From: Burkholderiales bacterium
GTDB taxonomy: Bacteria; Pseudomonadota; Gammaproteobacteria; Burkholderiales; Usitatibacteraceae
NCBI GenBank assembly: GCA_025359985.1
Contig: JANYDB010000038.1
Span: 48,075 to 112,074, forward strand
Reading direction: 5' to 3'
Length of the DNA stretch: 64,000 nt
A model generated the notes under the pieces. It was not told the origin of the DNA, made no database searches, and was given only the letters and a program-made list of their open reading frames with translations. The translations under genes and the position numbers were made by a program. The stretch's first letter is position 1; the number at the start of each line of letters is the position of its first letter. Shown piece by piece: positions 36,159 through 45,846 of the stretch.

Positions 36159-38861
36159 ATGTTCGCAACGATTATGAAACAGAAAATGCCCTCATTGTCA
36201 TCGGCACCGTTGATCAAACTGCTGTGGTGGTTTCTGATCTCCACCATCGGCTATATGGGCATGTGTCATCTTTCAATATGGCTATCGCCTGGAGCCAGTG
36301 GTGCCATGCCGGTATGGTTTGCGGATGGGCTCGCGCTAGGCCTGTATTTGATCGCTATGCGCCGCCGTAAGCGGCGGTGGGCTCGCGCAGGTGTAATTGC
36401 AGGTGTGTTGGTGGCTAATCTGGTTTTTTCCTATGTGGGACCGGACACCTGGAACACCTGGACGATCTGGTCTTCGATGCTGTGTGGATCAATTATTAAT
36501 GTTCTCCAAACCATCGTGGCCGGTGAAGCGCTAAACGCGGCTCGTCTCAGATCAAAGCATTGGCTCCCGGTGAGAAGGTTGGCGATGTTCTTGCTAATTT
36601 GCGTCGTGCTCGTCAATGGATGGGCGGCAGCGTTATCAGCAGCGGGCGCGACATGGATAAAACACATTAACTTTACAGACGAATTCTGGACCACCTTTAT
36701 TTCAGATGGGCTCGGCATCATGCTCTTGGTACCGCTGATCATTGCCTGGACCAAGCGCTGGCGGTCGGTGCGCCGCAAACTGTTGGCGCGATTATCCTTC
36801 GAGGTGCTGCTGATGCTGGTCGGTCTGACCGTCGCAACAGGGTGGGCCTATTCGCGCTGGCCTGATGCCTACGGGATGACAGCGCCGTACTTTTATGTAG
36901 GCCTGCCTTTTTTACTATGGTCAACTATTCGCATGGGTACGCGTGCGACTACGCTCGCGCTACTAGTTTATGTGCTGATTGCAGTTTATTTTACTGCACA
37001 TGACCAGGGCCCATTTGTTAACGGACCAACCTCCACCGCAAACGCGATATTGCGCCTACAAGAATTTTTAGCCGTCTTCATAGCCGCAATTTTAGTCGCA
37101 AAGGCCACGTTAATGGAGCGCTCTGCCCTCCTGCGTGAAAAACTCGATCTGACGCGCCGCTACGATGCCGCTTTGCGTGCCAGCGATAATCTTATTTTTG
37201 AAATCGAGCAGAGTAACAATCATATTGTTTGGGCAGGTGACACCCGACATGTCTTGGGTATTGCAGCCAGCGATATTTCGATGGTGAGCGATTGGGTATC
37301 GCGCATTCATCCTGATGATCGCTTGCGCGTCACGGGAACGCGCGGCAAGCTGTTATCCGGCGAATGGTTGACGGCAATACTGGAATATCGGGTGCGACGC
37401 AGCGAGTCCGAGCGCGCCCTGCAGGGCAGTCCTGACCATAAAAGCGCTGAGCAAACTGACTATGCGACCGTAGGCGTCAATGCATTCGCGCACGACACCC
37501 GGCTTGAAGACGGCAGCACGGAACGTCGCGTAATCGGTTTTGTAAAAGAGATCAGCGAGAAAAAACGCGAAGACGCAGAACGACGCAAACTTGAAATCGA
37601 ATTGCGTCAGGCGCAAAAAATGGAGGCTATTGGTCAATTAGCCGGGGGGATTGCGCATGATTTCAATAATATTTTGGCCGCCATCATTGGCTACGGCGAA
37701 ATGGCACGCAACAAAGTTGAAACGGGCACGCCACTTGCGCGACATCTTGATGCGGTACTCAAAGCGGGCGAGCGCGGCCGCTTACTCATATCGCAAATAT
37801 TAACCTTCAGCCGCAAAACGCCCGAGAAAAAACAGGTCGTCAACATCGCCGATCTGATTCTTGAAGTCGTCATGCTGCTCAGAGGATCAAGCCCGCATAC
37901 GATCGAGTTCAAGCGGCTGCCCATCAACGGTGCTGACCAAACTGATCGTGATGGCCACTCCCGGCAAGCCGCGCCCATCCATGTGCTCGGTTGCGCGATC
38001 GAGTTGCATCAGATGCTGATGAATCTCGCGATCAATGGATTGCAGGCCATGTCTGGTGTGGGCACCTTGTGTATTAACGTCGGCATCGTGCACGAAGGTG
38101 CGCCCAAAACCGTGATTCAGGGTCAACTACCCGCAGGGGAATACGCCATCATTTCGATTCAGGATCAAGGTGTCGGGATTGACGAAGCGACCAGAAGCCG
38201 CATGTTTGAACCCTTCTTCACCACCAAGCCTGCCGGTCAAGGTACGGGTCTTGGATTATCGCTCGCGATGGCGATAGCTAAAGCACATGGTGGCGGCATT
38301 GATGTAACAAGCCGTTTGGGCGAAGGCGCCACCTTCACCGCCTATTTACCGATGCTCGACGCACGAGCGGGGGCGGGGGCGGGGGCGGAAGTTATAGCGG
38401 ACCCCGACAAACACCCTGCAGGCGCGTTCGATCCACATTGGGCCCGTGACCAAAGCTCTACCCATCAGCGTCCATTCCCGCGCGGTCATGATCAATGTGT
38501 ACTGCTGGTTGATGACGAACCCGCATTGCGTGAATTAGCTGCTGAAATTTTGGCATCACTCGGTTATCAAAGCGTAAGCTTTGCTACCAGTGAAGATGCG
38601 CTCGCGGCATTTGAACGCGAGCCGGAACGCTTCGACGCGGTATTGACAGATGAGGTCATGCCCGGCCTTACCGGCACCCAACTCGCCACACGCATTCACA
38701 TGATCCAGCCAGCGATTCCAATTTTTATTATTACCGGCTACGGTGGTGTCGGTTTTGAGTTGCGCGCTCAACAGGCCGGTGTGGCCCGCATTTTGCGCAA
38801 GCCCTATGAGGCACAGGAACTGGCAGAAGTGTTGGCGAACGCATTTTCAATCACGCGGTAA
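36159..38861 (+). CDS. MASE1-PAS-histidine kinase-receiver hybrid sensor
   Basis: The 900-residue protein has an eight-helix MASE1-like membrane sensor over about residues 15-310 (GYMGMCHLSIWLSPG, VWFADGLALGLYL). A PAS domain covers about 330-475. The HisKA segment QAQKMEAIGQLAGGIAHDFNNIL holds the phospho-accepting histidine, and the ATPase domain carries GVGIDEATRSRMF and GTGLGLSLAM. A linker with a (GCGGGG)n-type repeat encoding Ala/Gly follows near 38367. A C-terminal receiver ends the chain, with the aspartate in LTDEVMPG. It probably senses an unknown signal at the membrane. The TTG/ATG choices at the N-terminus do not change the domains. Confidence 0.9.
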   Translation: MFATIMKQKMPSLSSAPLIKLLWWFLISTIGYMGMCHLSIWLSPGASGAMPVWFADGLALGLYLIAMRRRKRRWARAGVIAGVLVANLVFSYVGPDTWNTWTIWSSMLCGSIINVLQTIVAGEALNAARLRSKHWLPVRRLAMFLLICVVLVNGWAAALSAAGATWIKHINFTDEFWTTFISDGLGIMLLVPLIIAWTKRWRSVRRKLLARLSFEVLLMLVGLTVATGWAYSRWPDAYGMTAPYFYVGLPFLLWSTIRMGTRATTLALLVYVLIAVYFTAHDQGPFVNGPTSTANAILRLQEFLAVFIAAILVAKATLMERSALLREKLDLTRRYDAALRASDNLIFEIEQSNNHIVWAGDTRHVLGIAASDISMVSDWVSRIHPDDRLRVTGTRGKLLSGEWLTAILEYRVRRSESERALQGSPDHKSAEQTDYATVGVNAFAHDTRLEDGSTERRVIGFVKEISEKKREDAERRKLEIELRQAQKMEAIGQLAGGIAHDFNNILAAIIGYGEMARNKVETGTPLARHLDAVLKAGERGRLLISQILTFSRKTPEKKQVVNIADLILEVVMLLRGSSPHTIEFKRLPINGADQTDRDGHSRQAAPIHVLGCAIELHQMLMNLAINGLQAMSGVGTLCINVGIVHEGAPKTVIQGQLPAGEYAIISIQDQGVGIDEATRSRMFEPFFTTKPAGQGTGLGLSLAMAIAKAHGGGIDVTSRLGEGATFTAYLPMLDARAGAGAGAEVIADPDKHPAGAFDPHWARDQSSTHQRPFPRGHDQCVLLVDDEPALRELAAEILASLGYQSVSFATSEDALAAFEREPERFDAVLTDEVMPGLTGTQLATRIHMIQPAIPIFIITGYGGVGFELRAQQAGVARILRKPYEAQELAEVLANAFSITR

Positions 38862-39271
38862 TCAGATTCGCGCCGCACTACCTCAAGCGTTCTGCCCAAT
38901 TCGTGTTCCCTTTCTGCGCAAGTTCGGGAAACCGAAAGTGCATGATCCAGTCGAGGCTGATGGCAGTCGTCACCATTATTTACGCTCATGTAAATAATAG
39001 TAAGTCATCATAAATGCCGCCGCCCCACTTCGGTAAAACTGCCAAGCACCTGCATTGGCGGGCGTTTCCGGGCAATCGTTCGTTTAAATCTTGATCCGCT
39101 TCCATCAATTTTGATGCCCGACATGCGCCTCGCGCGGTGCGTTTGATTACAGCCGTAATAATTTGAGCCCGCTTCGTAATGGAGATGTAGCCGCTGACTG
39201 CAACAATCCGGTTCTCATAATTTTCATTCTATGCGGCGGAATTTCCCACGCCGCACTCAATTAGCGAAGCA
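38862..39271. other. Intergenic stretch between the hybrid kinase and the EAL gene
   Basis: About 410 bases with no supported gene on either strand. Short frames exist but have no ribosome-binding sites or protein-like composition. The final 60 bases should carry the promoter of the EAL gene, but no clear hexamers stand out. Confidence 0.5.
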
Positions 39272-40750
39272 ATGAACAACTCATTTGAAAACCATATCAG
39301 CAAAACCATTGAGCCCGTACTGGCGGCGGCGTCCGATAGTGGGCTCGACAGCGCCAATACCGAATCGCGGATCATGTTGATCTCAGGCTTGGAACGAATC
39401 TTTGCCAGCCTTCCCAAAGGCCGCGGCTGGGCGAGCTATCCGTTTAATACCTTGACCCTGTCGACGGCATTTCAGCCGATCATGAGCGTGGCCGAGCGGC
39501 GTTGCGTGGGTTACGAAGGTCTGCTGCGCGCCCATAATTTTACCGGCCAGGCATTAAAGCCAGAAACGGTTTTTGCGCTCTCCGCTAATCATCAGGAAGA
39601 ACTGTTCCTGGACTGGTTATGCCGTGGCCTGCATATGCGAAATTTTGCCAACCTCGCCAATCAGCAGGGCATGATTTTTCTAAATGCTTATCCTGAAGCG
39701 GCAGTAGAAGACCCGCACCATCCGGAAGTGTTTGCCAAAATGATTGAATTTTACGGCGTCCAACCGAGCCAGATCGTGATTGAAATACTGGAAACCGGTG
39801 TGTCCGACGAAGCCCATTTGGTTGATGCGGTAAATTTATATCGCAAACTTGGCTGCAAAATTGCCATCGATGATTTTGGTATCGGCTATTCCAACTTTGA
39901 CCGGCTTTGGCGGCTACGTCCCGATTTCGTCAAGCTTGATCGCTCCGTCATTCAGATCGCAGTGCATGATTCCCATACCCGCCTGGTGCTTTGCAGTATG
40001 GTGAAATTAATCCATGAGTGTGGCGCGAAAGTCGTGATAGAAGGCATAGAAGAACGCGCTGAAGCCATTACCGCGCTGGCGGCAGGTGCTGACTACTTGC
40101 AGGGATTTTATTTCGCGCATCCCGGCCAAACCGCTATGCCGGAATCGCTGTCCCAAAACATGTTTGTCAGCCTGCACAATACGATGGTCGAGCTTATCGA
40201 TGCCGATAATGATGAGATTGCCGCTCAAGCGACCAAGGTAAGTCAGCGCGCCCTGATCGAACATCATGATCTGCTCGTCAATGCGGCGAACGCGGTAGCG
40301 CGTGGCGATGATTTTGCCGATGCCACCGCGGCTTTTCTCGCCATGCCCCATGCGCTACGCGCTTATTTGATGAGCGGTGATGATACTGATGCACCGATCA
40401 GCCGGATTGTGCTCGACATGGTTGAAGATGAGAATCTGGCTGCGATCGCGGCATCCTGCTCGGCAAATGCGCACCTTAAACGCGTTCTCAGGCGTACCCT
40501 GGCTGAGCCTTCAGTAGTACAGATCAACCCCACATTGAAAGACGTTGATGCGGGCACCCGAACGACGACGATTTCAACGCTGACCTTGTCGTACGGGTTT
40601 TCGCATCAGGGGAAATTAATGGTGCTTTGTGGCGATGTGATTATTCAAAAATCGGCAAGCCCCTCAACACCACGCTTGCCCGAAACGCGGGGCAGCATCA
40701 GTGGGGCCTATGGCGCTAATCCGCCTCAGCGACCACACCTATTTTTATAG
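39272..40750 (+). CDS. EAL-domain protein with a divergent EGL motif
   Basis: The 492-residue protein has no membrane segment. An EAL-type barrel covers about residues 60-295: the signature position reads YEGLLR rather than EAL, while the metal-binding IDDFGIGYS, LDRSVI and IEGIEE motifs remain. EGL variants occur in both active and inactive phosphodiesterases, so activity is uncertain. The C-terminal 200 residues, rich in Ala and Asp, form a separate unidentified domain that may be sensory. It is not in an operon; the next gene is convergent. Confidence 0.82.
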   Translation: MNNSFENHISKTIEPVLAAASDSGLDSANTESRIMLISGLERIFASLPKGRGWASYPFNTLTLSTAFQPIMSVAERRCVGYEGLLRAHNFTGQALKPETVFALSANHQEELFLDWLCRGLHMRNFANLANQQGMIFLNAYPEAAVEDPHHPEVFAKMIEFYGVQPSQIVIEILETGVSDEAHLVDAVNLYRKLGCKIAIDDFGIGYSNFDRLWRLRPDFVKLDRSVIQIAVHDSHTRLVLCSMVKLIHECGAKVVIEGIEERAEAITALAAGADYLQGFYFAHPGQTAMPESLSQNMFVSLHNTMVELIDADNDEIAAQATKVSQRALIEHHDLLVNAANAVARGDDFADATAAFLAMPHALRAYLMSGDDTDAPISRIVLDMVEDENLAAIAASCSANAHLKRVLRRTLAEPSVVQINPTLKDVDAGTRTTTISTLTLSYGFSHQGKLMVLCGDVIIQKSASPSTPRLPETRGSISGAYGANPPQRPHLFL

Positions 40751-40802
40751 GTTTGATGTTTAAACTTCACGCTTTTTTTATTTAAGCCCGCCCGCAGTAG
40801 TA

Positions 40803-42269
40803 TCAATTTCGGGCATAAACCCACGACAGTAACGCGTCTTGCGCAGCCTGCGTCATGAGTGCATTAGGATGATTCACGATCATCACCACAATCCAGCGAT
40901 GATTATTTGCATCAAGCACATAGCCTGCCATGGCGCGTGCATCGTTGAGCGTGCCTCCTTTGATGTGCGCTTGACCTGCGACCGGATCGCTGCGCCCGCT
41001 ACGCATACGATTGCGCAACGTGCCATCAACACCAAGCAGCGGCATCGATGAAATAAATTCAGGCATCACGCTTGATTTGAATGCAGCATCGAGCATCGCG
41101 GAAAGCGTAGCCGCGCTGGTACGTTCAAGACGCGATAGCCCTGAGCCATTTTCAAGCACCAACTCCGGTGCGGCAATGCCTTTTTTATTCAACCATTCTT
41201 TGATGATCGTCGCTGAGCGCGCAGCATTCGCGGGCGGCAACATCTTTTCGGCCGATAGGGTGAGAAATAATTGCCGCGCCATGACATTGTTGGAAAATTT
41301 ATTGATGTCACGAATCACCTCGGACAACGCCGGCGATTCGGTTGATGTCAGCAACTTCGCGCCGGACGGAATTGACTGGATTTTTACCGCGCCCTGCCAA
41401 CTGCCGCCGACATCTTTCCATAAGCTGGCGAACACCCCACCCACAAATCGGGCGTGGTCGAGCAACGAGATACTCCACGCCTTCTCACCACAGCTTCTGG
41501 GGTAATTCCCGGTAAAAGAGACCTTCAGTTGAATCGGCGTTATTGTTTGCACATCGAGCAAAATATGTTCTCGCCAATCGCCGCAGGGTGCATCGACTAA
41601 TTTCACGCGGCTCACGATATCCATTTGCACGGGCCTCACATCCGGCGTAATAGAGACTGATTTAGCATCAAACGACGGCGCGAAATTGAAGCGCACCGTT
41701 TTGAAATTCAGCATCAGGGCATCAGGCCCGACGTTATAGGCTTTCAGCGGTTCGCCATCAAATTTCGCCGGATCAAATGTCATGGCATCAAAAAAAGTTT
41801 TATCTAGAATCAGATCACCGCTGATATTTTTAAGGCCACGCTCTCGCAATTGTTTGAGCAACAACCAAAAGCGTTCTACCGTGAGCTTGGGATCACCGCT
41901 CCCTTTTAGTGCAAGGTCCCCGCTTAGCGTATTGCCGCGAATCTCACCTGCGGCGTAAACATCGGTTCTCCAGGTGTATGCAGGGCCGAGCAATTCCAGC
42001 GCGGCGTAGGTGGTGAAAAGCTTCATAACTGACGCGGGGTTCATCGCTTTGTCAGGATTCAACGCCACCAGCGGTTCGTTTGCGCCAACTTCTTTGACGA
42101 TAATGCCAACACTGTCTAGCGGCACACCCGCCTTGGTGAAGACCTCGGTCACGGTCGCTGGCAAGATGATCGGCGGCGCACTTTGTGCATGTACTGGCAT
42201 ACCCTGCAGCGCCCACAAACTAAAAAATATGGGCCCAAAAATGTAACGCATCATTCGGTTTAGCATCAT
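40803..42269 (-). CDS. dacB: D-alanyl-D-alanine carboxypeptidase/endopeptidase (PBP4 type)
   Basis: The 488-residue protein has a signal peptide and the three penicillin-binding motifs of the S13 family. These are SVMK with the catalytic serine near residue 84, KFSNNVMARQLF (SxN) near 320, and HIKGGTL (KTG-type) near 430. It trims peptidoglycan stem peptides or cleaves cross-links in the periplasm. The start codon overlaps the bioA stop (ATGA), so translation is coupled to bioA, an odd functional pairing that probably reflects operon packing. Confidence 0.92.
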   Translation of the reverse strand: MMLNRMMRYIFGPIFFSLWALQGMPVHAQSAPPIILPATVTEVFTKAGVPLDSVGIIVKEVGANEPLVALNPDKAMNPASVMKLFTTYAALELLGPAYTWRTDVYAAGEIRGNTLSGDLALKGSGDPKLTVERFWLLLKQLRERGLKNISGDLILDKTFFDAMTFDPAKFDGEPLKAYNVGPDALMLNFKTVRFNFAPSFDAKSVSITPDVRPVQMDIVSRVKLVDAPCGDWREHILLDVQTITPIQLKVSFTGNYPRSCGEKAWSISLLDHARFVGGVFASLWKDVGGSWQGAVKIQSIPSGAKLLTSTESPALSEVIRDINKFSNNVMARQLFLTLSAEKMLPPANAARSATIIKEWLNKKGIAAPELVLENGSGLSRLERTSAATLSAMLDAAFKSSVMPEFISSMPLLGVDGTLRNRMRSGRSDPVAGQAHIKGGTLNDARAMAGYVLDANNHRWIVVMIVNHPNALMTQAAQDALLSWVYARN

Positions 42270-43687
42270 TTTATTGATTCTTCAATCATGCTGAGGGTTT
42301 GTTCAACCAACCACTGAAATTCATCATCTTCAACAATGTAGGGCGGCATAAAATAGACTGTATTGCCGATGGGACGCAGCAACACACCGCGTCGTAAACC
42401 CCGTGCAAAAAATTCGCGGGCGAAAGATGCAGATTGCGAATGCAGACTTTCAATCTCAAACGCAAAAATCATTCCGGTGCGCCGAAAATTTTTAATGCAC
42501 GGGTGCGCTATTAGCGGCTTTGCCAACTCAATCCAGCGCTGTGCTTTAGCCTGATTTTTTTTAAGCACATCATCACTGGTAAATATATCCAGCGTTGCCA
42601 ACGCGGCGCGACAGGCGAGTGCACTGCCGGTATAAGAGTGCGAATGCAGAAAACCGCGCTCGGTGTCGTCATGATAAAACGCAGCGTAAATCTCATCCGT
42701 GGTCAGCACGCACGACAACGGTAAATAGCCGCCGGTAAGGCCTTTTGAGAGGCACATGAAGTCCGGTTTGATGCCCGCTAATTCGCAGGCAAACATGGCA
42801 CCGGTGCGACCAAAGCCGGTCATGATTTCATCCGCTATAAAATGCACGCCATATTGGCTACAAAGCTCACGCGCTTTTTGTAAATAAGCCGGGTGATACA
42901 TGCGCATACCCGCAGCGCCCTGCACCAACGGCTCGACGATAAACGCTGCAATCTCGTCGGCACGTTCAGCAAACAGGCGCTCCAACGCCGCGCTGGCGTC
43001 CACCGTACATTCAGGGCAGCATGCCTGAAAAGCCCCTACTGGTGAGGCGTTTGAGGCATGCCCCCTCAAGATATCCACCTCTAAAGGGTTTCCAGCCATC
43101 GGCTTTTCAAGTCTTGGCTTGCCTGGAAATGGCACCCGCAAATTATTATTAAGCAACGGCCCGTACGCATCACGAAAAATGGCGACATCGCTAACCGCCA
43201 GCGCACCCAGCGTTTCGCCGTGGTAGCTGCCGTCAAGGCTGACAAATTTCTGTTTGGCGTTCTGGCCCAAATTGCGCCAATAATGAAAACTCATCTTCAG
43301 CGCGATCTCCACCGCACTGGCGCCATCGCTGCCATAGAACGCATGGCCCAGGCCGGTCAGAGTTGACAGGCGTTCTGATAATTCAATCGCAGGCTCATGG
43401 GTAAAGCCGGCGAGCATGGCGTGCTCCAACTGCTGTAGCTGCGAAGTCAAGGCGGCATTAATGCGCGAATTGGCGTGGCCGAATAGATTCACCCACCACG
43501 AACTGACCGCGTCAAGATAGCGTTTGCCTTCGTAATCGATTAACCATGCGCCTTCTCCTCGTTGTATAGGCAGAAGCGGAAAATGCTCGTGGTGCTTCAT
43601 CTGCGTACACGGATGCCACACGCTTGCCAGCGAGCGGGCGACCATCTTGGCGTTGGTGTTGGTATTGGTGTTAATAAGGTTAGCCAT
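42266..43687 (-). CDS. bioA: Adenosylmethionine-8-amino-7-oxononanoate aminotransferase
   Basis: BioA transfers the amino group of S-adenosylmethionine to form 7,8-diaminononanoate in biotin synthesis. The 473-residue protein begins with SVWHPCTQMKHHE, diagnostic of BioA. It keeps YGSDGASAVE, FIADEIMTGFGRTG and the PLP-lysine segment CLSKGLTGGYLPLS. An insertion of about 25 residues (near 175, VDILRGHASNASPVGAF) is unusual in length. Other biotin genes are not adjacent. The upstream 60 bases carry no clear operator for a biotin repressor. Confidence 0.93.
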   Translation of the reverse strand: MANLINTNTNTNAKMVARSLASVWHPCTQMKHHEHFPLLPIQRGEGAWLIDYEGKRYLDAVSSWWVNLFGHANSRINAALTSQLQQLEHAMLAGFTHEPAIELSERLSTLTGLGHAFYGSDGASAVEIALKMSFHYWRNLGQNAKQKFVSLDGSYHGETLGALAVSDVAIFRDAYGPLLNNNLRVPFPGKPRLEKPMAGNPLEVDILRGHASNASPVGAFQACCPECTVDASAALERLFAERADEIAAFIVEPLVQGAAGMRMYHPAYLQKARELCSQYGVHFIADEIMTGFGRTGAMFACELAGIKPDFMCLSKGLTGGYLPLSCVLTTDEIYAAFYHDDTERGFLHSHSYTGSALACRAALATLDIFTSDDVLKKNQAKAQRWIELAKPLIAHPCIKNFRRTGMIFAFEIESLHSQSASFAREFFARGLRRGVLLRPIGNTVYFMPPYIVEDDEFQWLVEQTLSMIEESIK

Positions 43688-43751
43688 CGCGGTGAATTTA
43701 ACACAACGTTCAGGCGCTACCCCAACCTATACGGCGGATAGAGCCGCGTTA

Positions 43752-44210
43752 TCATTTAGCGCAATCAACGCACGCAGCGCGGACGGCTCGACAGGGCAAG
43801 TAAGAATAGGCCATGAAACCGAGATTGACCGTGGCAAAGCGTTTCAAATTCGGAAATACCAAATTTACATCGCTGCGATTGATGCCGAACCATAATGCTG
43901 TCGTCGCTGCGTATTGATCAACCGAGATGGTTAGAATCCAGCAACCTTCACCCGCATCATCCAGCCCATTTACCATCGCCGTGGGGAAATTGCGGCCAAA
44001 ATCGTTGGCCGTAGTCAGCGTGCGCGAGACGCCCTGCAAAAATGGCCTAGTGTCGGTCTCCGACTCATAAAAATCCAGACTGAATCGTCCCGATGGCGAG
44101 ACCGAAAATGGCCGAATGGTATCCCCGCTCAAGAACGCAGAATTGGCTGCCACCGATAAACAGATGTTGAGATTGGCCGACGCATCCATCGCGGCATTAC
44201 GATCACTCAT
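43752..44210 (-). CDS. Uncertain ORF of unknown function
   Basis: A 152-codon frame from the ATG at 44210, with GGGG eight bases upstream, reads SDRNAAMDASANLN and later SPSGRFSLDFYESETDTRPF. The composition is protein-like, and the parent frame stays open to 44408. No signal peptide, membrane segment or known motif is visible. It may be a separate small gene or the out-of-frame tail of the DUF1800 remnant directly upstream. I cannot decide between these from sequence alone. Confidence 0.35.
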   Translation of the reverse strand: MSDRNAAMDASANLNICLSVAANSAFLSGDTIRPFSVSPSGRFSLDFYESETDTRPFLQGVSRTLTTANDFGRNFPTAMVNGLDDAGEGCWILTISVDQYAATTALWFGINRSDVNLVFPNLKRFATVNLGFMAYSYLPCRAVRAACVDCAK

Positions 44211-44238
44211 ACGTCCGCCCCAACCGGCACGCACTAAA

Positions 44239-44589
44239 TTATTGGTCGTCGCCGGATAAAAACCAAACCCACAATCTTGCACATTGGTCGGTAGCCAGCA
44301 TGGCATAGAGCACTTCGGCATCCAGCAAAATCGCGTTGATAACCGCGCCCACGTCATCACGAATGCCACTGCCATTGTTCGCAAACACCGCACCAATAAG
44401 AGCGGCAAAAGCGGGCGACGGATTGAAGGCGATGAAGCGCTGAATAAGCTGTCTCAGGATAAAAGGCGGGGTGTTTACATCGCTAAAAATACTATCCAGC
44501 GCGTGTTTCATAGCCTTTTCCGGGCTTTGTTCTGCGGGAAACACCGCCCCGTCCAGCAGTTTTGGGGTGCTGGCAGAATGCCAGCTCAG
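44239..44589 (-). pseudogene. Remnant of a DUF1800 protein
   Basis: One frame reads LSWHSASTPKLLDGA, then ALDSIFSDVNTPPFILRQLI and RFIAFNPSPAFAALIGAVFA. These are recognisable C-terminal motifs of DUF1800 proteins (whose usual form is RQLIQRLVTSNPSPAYVARVA). A stop codon lies directly upstream at 44590-44592, and the roughly 400 residues that should precede it are missing. The frame then ends at 44239 before the usual terminal segment. DUF1800 proteins are secreted and of unknown role, often paired with a DUF1501 gene, also absent here. Confidence 0.65.
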
Positions 44590-44726
44590 CTATGCCACCA
44601 GTGGCACGCCTCAGTGCTCGTCGGGCGAGTCAAATTTATCGTCGTCCGGGGTATTGTTGCCGCTAAAATTCCACCACTGTTTCTTTTGGGCAAGTCGGTA
44701 CGGTCGTCAGTGGGCATATAAAACAG

Positions 44727-45833
44727 CTATTGCCAGTGGACGTTTCGCCATGCGCTTACTTCATCTTCGTTCAGAAAACTCCACGCGACAATACGGCTTT
44801 TTTTCTGTCCTTGTGCCATGTCGATGGTTTTCACTTTCAGCGCTTTGGCCTGTTTGAGTGCGGCATAAATCAGCGGCAGATTGGCTTCTTTGGAGATGAG
44901 CGCGCTAAACCAAAAACACTGCTGCGGTCGCTCCACGCTTTCTTCTATCATGCGGCTCACAAAGCCGACTTCGCCGCCGTCGCACCAAAGCTCGGTCCCT
45001 TGTCCACCGAAATTAAGGGCGGGCGGCGCATTGAAATTGACCACTTCAGTTTCAGATTCATTTCCTTTAGATAAGTTTTTCCACTTTCGATAAGAGCCTA
45101 CCTGTGCCGCGTGCAGCGACGCATGAAACGGCGGATTGCAGATGACAAAATCGAACAGTTCATCCGCTTCTGATTTCAATACATAGTCAAAAATTTGCTG
45201 CGTTGATGTTTGCAGCCTTAATTCAATCGCGCTCGCCAAACCTGCGTTGGTATTCACGATTTGCTGTGCGGCATTAATAGCCACCGGATCAATATCGGTA
45301 CCGAGAAAATGCCAGCCGTATTCATGCTGGCCAATGATCGGATAAATGCAATTAGCGCCCACACCCACATCCAGCACATGGATAGCCGGGCCTCGTGGAA
45401 CCACGCCTTGATTACTGCTGGCAAGCAGATCCGCCATCTGATGCAGATAGTCTGCCCGCCCCGGAATCGGCGGGCAAAGATAGTGTGGCGGGATGTCCCA
45501 ATACTGAATCTTGTAGAACATTTTAAGCAGCGCAGCATTCAGGGTTTTGACCGCCTCGGGGTTGGCGAAATCAATCGTCTGCTCATTGGGATCAAACGGA
45601 TTAGCCACCAAAAAAGTATTTAGCACAGGCAAAGCCATAGCCAGTTTCGGAAAATCATAACGGCCACGATGACGGTTGCGGGGATGCAGCCCGAATTTTT
45701 CCAGGGGCTTTGATGACGGCATAGGTGGCGGTTTAGGGGACACCTTGATTGGTGATTTCGGTGGCGGTTTTACCATTGGCTTGGGAGGCAAAGATTTATT
45801 TTCGAATGGATATTTATGCGGGCTTAGCGCCAA
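44727..45833 (-). CDS. rlmF: 23S rRNA (adenine-1618-N6) methyltransferase RlmF
   Basis: The 368-residue protein has the family core LHPRNRHRGRYDFP, TIDFANPEAVKTLN and PPHYLCPPIPGRADY. The Rossmann motif VGVGANCIYPII and the catalytic N6-adenine motif FVICNPPFHAS follow. It uses S-adenosylmethionine to methylate A1618 of 23S rRNA. About 45 residues before the core are Pro/Lys/Ser-rich (KPMVKPPPKSP), absent from E. coli RlmF and likely disordered. It is 13 bases downstream of hflX and could share its transcript. Confidence 0.92.
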   Translation of the reverse strand: MALSPHKYPFENKSLPPKPMVKPPPKSPIKVSPKPPPMPSSKPLEKFGLHPRNRHRGRYDFPKLAMALPVLNTFLVANPFDPNEQTIDFANPEAVKTLNAALLKMFYKIQYWDIPPHYLCPPIPGRADYLHQMADLLASSNQGVVPRGPAIHVLDVGVGANCIYPIIGQHEYGWHFLGTDIDPVAINAAQQIVNTNAGLASAIELRLQTSTQQIFDYVLKSEADELFDFVICNPPFHASLHAAQVGSYRKWKNLSKGNESETEVVNFNAPPALNFGGQGTELWCDGGEVGFVSRMIEESVERPQQCFWFSALISKEANLPLIYAALKQAKALKVKTIDMAQGQKKSRIVAWSFLNEDEVSAWRNVHWQ

Positions 45834-45846
45834 CTTTTTTCTGACT

